Source: Chloroflexota bacterium (GTDB lineage Bacteria > Chloroflexota > Dehalococcoidia > Lucifugimonadales > JADFKI01). Taken from it: 64,000 nucleotides of DNA. The translations under genes were made by a program, and so were the position numbers. The notes under the pieces were generated by a model. That model was not told the DNA's origin, did not search any database, and was given only the letters and a program-made list of their open reading frames with translations. Positions 60,702-64,000 of this stretch are shown here, piece after piece. The DNA is taken from the NCBI GenBank assembly GCA_009840355.1, contig VXNZ01000056.1, positions 124,001-188,000 on the forward strand, given 5' to 3'. Each line of letters starts with the position of its first letter. Positions within the stretch are counted from its first letter, which is position 1.

Positions 60702-61874
60702 ATCTATATCTCGCACATAAGCCTGACGAACTTTCGCAACTATGAGCGGCTGGAGCTTGACCTGCAGCCGGGAATGACCCTGTTTCAGGGCGAGAATGGC
60801 GCGGGCAAGAGCAACCTAATCGAGTCGCAATATATGCTGGCGGTGGCACGCTCGCCTCGCGCTTCCACCGACGGCGAGTTGATTCGGCGCACCAATGGCG
60901 CAAGCGAGTTCTACACGCAGGTCGCCGCCAATGTGCAGCGGCAGGACGATGTGGTGAACTTGCAGATCAACTTTCGCAGCACCATGTCGGGCGCGAGCGC
61001 ATCTGCAACGCAGCCTGCGCTATCTACACAGAAATACTTCCGCGTGAACGGAGCGCCGCGCCGGGCGTCTGCGCTGATTGGACATCTAAACGCGGTGATG
61101 TTCAGCGCGGACGACCTTGATCTGGTGTACGGCTCGCCAAGCGTGCGGCGGCGATACCTGAACATTCTCATTTCGCAAATCGACAACGAGTATCTGCGCA
61201 CGGTTCAGCGATACGAGCGCGTTGTGCGGCAGCGCAATTCCCTGCTGAAACAGATTCGCGAAGGCGCATCCCAAGTCGGCGAGCTTGCATTCTGGGATGA
61301 CCAGTTGGTTGCAGAAGGCAGCCGCATAATGGCGCAGCGCATTGACACGGTGAATGCGCTGTCCGACGGCGCGATGCCGATATATGCAAATCTGAGCGGC
61401 GGCAGCGAACGGCTGACTGTCGAATATCAGCCGAATGTCGGGCTGCCGCCTGACTCGGAATCGGCGAGCGCCATAGCGGACGCATTGCGCGCGCAATTGG
61501 CGGAACGGCAGCGGCAGGAACTCGCGCGGGGCATCACGGTAACCGGGCCACATCGGGACGATATTGCGCTGGCGCTCGACGGACTGGACGCCGCAGGATT
61601 CGCATCGCGTGGGCAGTCGCGCACCGCGGTTCTCGCGCTGAAACTGGCGGAAGGCGCATACCTGAAATCAAAGCGCGGGCAGGAACCTGTTCTGCTGCTG
61701 GACGATGTGTTATCCGAACTGGACGCGGTACGGCGAGAGCAAGTGCTCGGACTGGCAGCACAGTATCACCAAACGCTCATCACCACAGCGGACGCAGACG
61801 CTATCGCCGCGCAACTGCCATTAAGGACTACGCGATTCAGCATTTGCGCCGGGCTGGCGCGACCGATCGACTAG
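60702..61874 (+). CDS. recF: DNA replication and repair protein RecF, apparently with a non-canonical start
   Basis: RecF loads RecA at single-strand gaps. Translation from 60702 gives 390 residues with the usual opening YISHISLTNFRNYERLELDLQPG, P-loop GENGAGKSN (about 32-40), the ABC signature region RGQSRTAVLALKLAEG and Walker B VLLLDDVLSELD. The RecF-like frame covers the first strand, yet no ATG, GTG or TTG is found before the ATG at 60774. Starting at 60774 would remove the first 24 residues, including a core strand. The codon at 60702 is ATC, preceded by GAGG with a short spacer. Either an unusual ATC start is used or the start is miscalled in the assembly. Confidence 0.85.
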   Translation: MYISHISLTNFRNYERLELDLQPGMTLFQGENGAGKSNLIESQYMLAVARSPRASTDGELIRRTNGASEFYTQVAANVQRQDDVVNLQINFRSTMSGASASATQPALSTQKYFRVNGAPRRASALIGHLNAVMFSADDLDLVYGSPSVRRRYLNILISQIDNEYLRTVQRYERVVRQRNSLLKQIREGASQVGELAFWDDQLVAEGSRIMAQRIDTVNALSDGAMPIYANLSGGSERLTVEYQPNVGLPPDSESASAIADALRAQLAERQRQELARGITVTGPHRDDIALALDGLDAAGFASRGQSRTAVLALKLAEGAYLKSKRGQEPVLLLDDVLSELDAVRREQVLGLAAQYHQTLITTADADAIAAQLPLRTTRFSICAGLARPID

Positions 61875-62165
61875 GCGCAGGCGTTGCGGGCTGGCATTGG
61901 GGATGCGCTCAATGTCGCCTTGCACTTCCATGTCTAGCTTGACGGTGGTGGTGTACCAGCCGACTGAGCCGAGATTTGCGCGCTGTTCAGGATTCAAGCA
62001 CGCGTCAACGAAGGATGGCAGGCTGCGGAACTCCACGCCGTCCGCGCTGCTGTCTAGGATGTCTAAGATGATGCCGCGCAGCAGGTCGTACTTCCACTTG
62101 TGGATGCGCGTTGGCTTTTTGCCGGGCGTGGGCGTGTGGCAGACTACCCTGGAGTCGTCGTTCAT
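61821..62165 (-). CDS. Small conserved protein, DUF6958-like
   Basis: A 114-residue protein. The central part RIHKWKYDLLRGIILDILDSSADGVEFRSLPSF and VGWYTTTVKLDMEVQGDIERIPNASPQRLRL resembles a small winged-helix-like family (DUF6958 type: KYxxLRxxIL…GWxxxxVxLDLExxGxIxR). Its last 18 codons overlap the end of recF on the opposite strand, so the two genes converge. Function unknown. Confidence 0.6.
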   Translation of the reverse strand: MNDDSRVVCHTPTPGKKPTRIHKWKYDLLRGIILDILDSSADGVEFRSLPSFVDACLNPEQRANLGSVGWYTTTVKLDMEVQGDIERIPNASPQRLRLVDRSRQPGANAESRSP

Positions 62166-62183
62166 GAGTGAGTCTTGATCGCT

Positions 62184-62549
62184 TTACGCAGTCTTGCGTA
62201 AGGGACCGTTTGGGCGGAGTTCGTCGAGGATGGCTGTCGTCTCGGCGGCGAGACCGTCGCCGGACTTGCGGCGCTTGGCGAGCAGGTCGAGCGCGTATTC
62301 CGATACGCCGGCGCGAATCCGCAAGTCTTCGGGCTTGTAGCGCATGCAACGGCGCATCAGCACTTGTGCCGGACGGCGCGTCTTCTCGGTGCAACCGTAT
62401 GCGTAGGGGCACATGTACGCATAGCAGGTTGTGATTTCACGGTGGATCGGTGGCACTCGGCTGGACGAAGGCGCGAGGTGCGTGCCAACGAAATCGTCGA
62501 GTGGCTTGTCAAGCGCGCCGGGCGTGGGCGTCTTGTAGAGTCGTCGCAT
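62184..62549 (-). CDS. Hypothetical Cys-containing small protein
   Basis: A 121-residue frame I do not recognise. It has a cysteine-bearing central segment (TCYAYMCPYAYGCTEK then RRCMRY) that could bind metal, and a helical C-terminus (LRIRAGVSEYALDLLAKRRKSGDGLAAETTAILDELR). It precedes the DUF6958-like gene on the same strand, 18 bases apart, so the two could form a small unit. The coding case rests on base usage only, and the N-terminus is uncertain. No ribosome site is evident. Confidence 0.45.
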   Translation of the reverse strand: MRRLYKTPTPGALDKPLDDFVGTHLAPSSSRVPPIHREITTCYAYMCPYAYGCTEKTRRPAQVLMRRCMRYKPEDLRIRAGVSEYALDLLAKRRKSGDGLAAETTAILDELRPNGPLRKTA

Positions 62550-62730
62550 CGGGGCATCGCCTCGCGGTCAAGTATGCTAGGTGCGACAAATGTTAAACGG
62601 AAAATTATACTTTTACAATACTTTTGAGCGGCGTCTTAAGAGCGTTTTTTTGTGTTTGGGTAGTGGACTCATCCTAACCATCCTGTACACCCCGTTAGAT
62701 TCGTCTCTGCGTTTGAGCGTAGCGCAAAGC

Positions 62731-62764
62731 AAAAAGCCTTCCCTTATTGATGAGAGAAGGCCTT
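62731..62764 (-). terminator. Rho-independent terminator of clpX
   Basis: On the minus strand GCCTTC pairs with GAAGGC (62761-62756 with 62741-62736) around a 14-base loop, followed by five T. It begins 35 bases after the clpX stop. The rest of the gap 62550-62798 holds a family C motif (ATCCTAACCATCCTG, about 62670) and no gene. Confidence 0.8.
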
Positions 62765-62798
62765 TAGGTGATTGTAGTGATGGCGGGTATGAAGCGCG

Positions 62799-64000
62799 CT
62801 ATGCCGACTTCTTTTCTAGCATTAGCGGTGGGGTGGGCATCTGAACTATTTCGCCGTTTTTCAGGATTAGTGTTACGGGGGCGTTGCCCCAGATAGCGTC
62901 GGCGTCCACCGTGCAGCGGCGGACGTCCTTCATACTGGGCAGTTCGTACATCACATCAAGCAGCGTGTTCTCTAGGATGGTGCGCAAGCCGCGCGCACCA
63001 GTCTTGTGCTGCAGCGCCTGCTCTGCGGCTGCGGCGAGCGCGTCGTGTGTGAAGATTAGCTCAACGTCATCCATGTCAAAGAGCGACTGGTATTGACGCA
63101 CAAGCGCGTTCTTCGGCTCGCTTAGCACCTTGATTAGCGCTGCCTCGTCCAGCGTGTCCAGCGTGGCGATGACGGGCAGGCGTCCCACGAACTCGGGGAT
63201 GAAGCCATATTCCATCAGGTCGTCAGAGTTGACATGGTGCAGCACATTCTCTTCGGTCTCCGCGCTCCAGCTTGCCGAGCCGGTGAAGCCGATGGAATGC
63301 TTGCTCTTGAACACGCGCCGGTTGATGATTTCTTCCATGCCCTCGAACGCACCGCCGCACATGAACAGCACATTGTCGGTCTTGATTTTCAGGAAGTCCT
63401 GGTGCGGATGCTTACGACCGCCCTGCGGCGGCACATTCGCCTCGCAGCCTTCGATAATCTTCAGTAGCGCCTGCTGCACACCCTCGCCGGACACATCACG
63501 CGTGATCGACGGGTTGACGCTCTTGCGCGCTATCTTGTCTATTTCGTCGATGTAGATAATGCCTTGCTCGGCGCGCGCCACATCGTAATCCGCCGCCTGA
63601 ATTAGACGCAACAGGATATTCTCCACATCCTCGCCGACATAGCCCGCCTCGGTGAGTGATGTTGCGTCCGCGATGGCGAACGGCACCTGCAATATGCGCG
63701 CGAGTGTCTGCGCGATGTGTGTTTTGCCGGAGCCGGACGGCCCTAGCATCAGTATGTTCGCCTTCTGTATTTCCACTTCGGACTGTGTCTGCGCGGAGCT
63801 GATGCGCTTGTAGTGGTTATAGACGGCGACGCTCAGGATTTTCTTGGCGAGGTCCTGCCCTACGACATATTCTTCGAGGCTTTCGTAGATAAGCTTCGGG
63901 TTTAGGCCAGTCGCCATCGGATTCGCAATGACGGTGGGCTGCGCGGGACCGTCTTCGGCGATAATCTGATCGCAGAGCAGCACGCACTCGTCGCAGATGA
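62799..64000 (-). CDS. clpX: ATP-dependent Clp protease ATP-binding subunit ClpX, N-terminus beyond the edge
   Basis: ClpX is the AAA+ unfoldase feeding ClpP. The visible part (about 400 residues) begins within the N-terminal zinc-finger domain ([13 protein letters not shown]), running off the right edge. Then come [21 protein letters not shown], the Walker [47 protein letters not shown] (Walker B in [11 protein letters not shown]), the [22 protein letters not shown] segment and [19 protein letters not shown] with sensor 2 near [12 protein letters not shown]. The first ClpX Cys pair must lie beyond the window, so the gene is 5'-truncated here, not damaged. The terminator lies directly downstream. 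Confidence 0.96.
   Translation of the reverse strand, partial: ICDECVLLCDQIIAEDGPAQPTVIANPMATGLNPKLIYESLEEYVVGQDLAKKILSVAVYNHYKRISSAQTQSEVEIQKANILMLGPSGSGKTHIAQTLARILQVPFAIADATSLTEAGYVGEDVENILLRLIQAADYDVARAEQGIIYIDEIDKIARKSVNPSITRDVSGEGVQQALLKIIEGCEANVPPQGGRKHPHQDFLKIKTDNVLFMCGGAFEGMEEIINRRVFKSKHSIGFTGSASWSAETEENVLHHVNSDDLMEYGFIPEFVGRLPVIATLDTLDEAALIKVLSEPKNALVRQYQSLFDMDDVELIFTHDALAAAAEQALQHKTGARGLRTILENTLLDVMYELPSMKDVRRCTVDADAIWGNAPVTLILKNGEIVQMPTPPLMLEKKSA

Overview
The window is a GC-rich, gene-dense bacterial segment that looks like a Chloroflexota (SAR202 or Dehalococcoidia-like) genome. The lineage call is an inference, resting on coenzyme F420 genes (cofD, cofC) with luciferase-like oxidoreductases, secreted proteins with Pro/Thr ([15 protein letters not shown]) linkers, and several SDR, enoyl-CoA hydratase, CaiB/BaiF, SMP-30 and HpaI-type genes among ordinary housekeeping genes. 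No phage, IS transposase, CRISPR array or rRNA is seen. One tRNA (Gly, anticodon TCC) is present.

Layout. Positions 1-3.0 kb carry, on the minus strand, the start of a probable TSUP permease (cut by the edge), ffh and hrcA. From 3.2 to 18.2 kb four minus-strand genes encode very large secreted proteins: a three-module leucine-rich-repeat protein, a Pro/Thr-stalk membrane-anchored protein, a 2052-residue cadherin-repeat protein and a 1223-residue protein of cadherin-like beta-sandwich repeats ending in an EF-hand. From 18.6 to 24.7 kb lie a metallo-beta-lactamase-fold protein lacking the usual metal motif, a tandem duplication of a coiled-coil membrane protein with 11-residue repeats, rho, pyrG and an SDR.

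From 24.8 to 39.3 kb is a catabolic and accessory stretch: a frameshifted ThuA-like gene, an MFS transporter, a ThDP enzyme, an HpaI-type aldolase, an SMP-30 lactonase, an unknown gene, a Gfo/Idh/MocA protein, an RCC1-repeat remnant, a GYD protein, an aminotransferase, an EndoQ-like PHP nuclease, a PNPOx-like protein, an NCS2-type permease with an extra C-terminal domain and a DUF1330 protein. From 39.3 to 51.2 kb are two MFS transporters, dgkA, polA, an LLM oxidoreductase, an enoyl-CoA hydratase, two methyltransferases, tRNA-Gly, a YhhQ-type transporter and a hicAB-like pair followed by a possible amber-interrupted DNA-binding gene.

From 51.2 to 64 kb are an SDR, a class III aminotransferase, an alpha/beta hydrolase, a CaiB/BaiF CoA-transferase, an enoyl-CoA hydratase, a Uma2 nuclease-like protein, a three-gene F420 operon (cofD-cofC-LLM, joined by 4-bp overlaps), recF with no ordinary start codon, two small genes and clpX (cut by the right edge).

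The intergenic spaces hold at least three families of short dispersed repeats. The points most worth a second look are the duplicated hendecad coiled-coil genes, the surface-protein block, the permease fusion, the EndoQ-like nuclease with a possible clamp-binding tail, the hic locus with its in-frame TAG, and the recF start.
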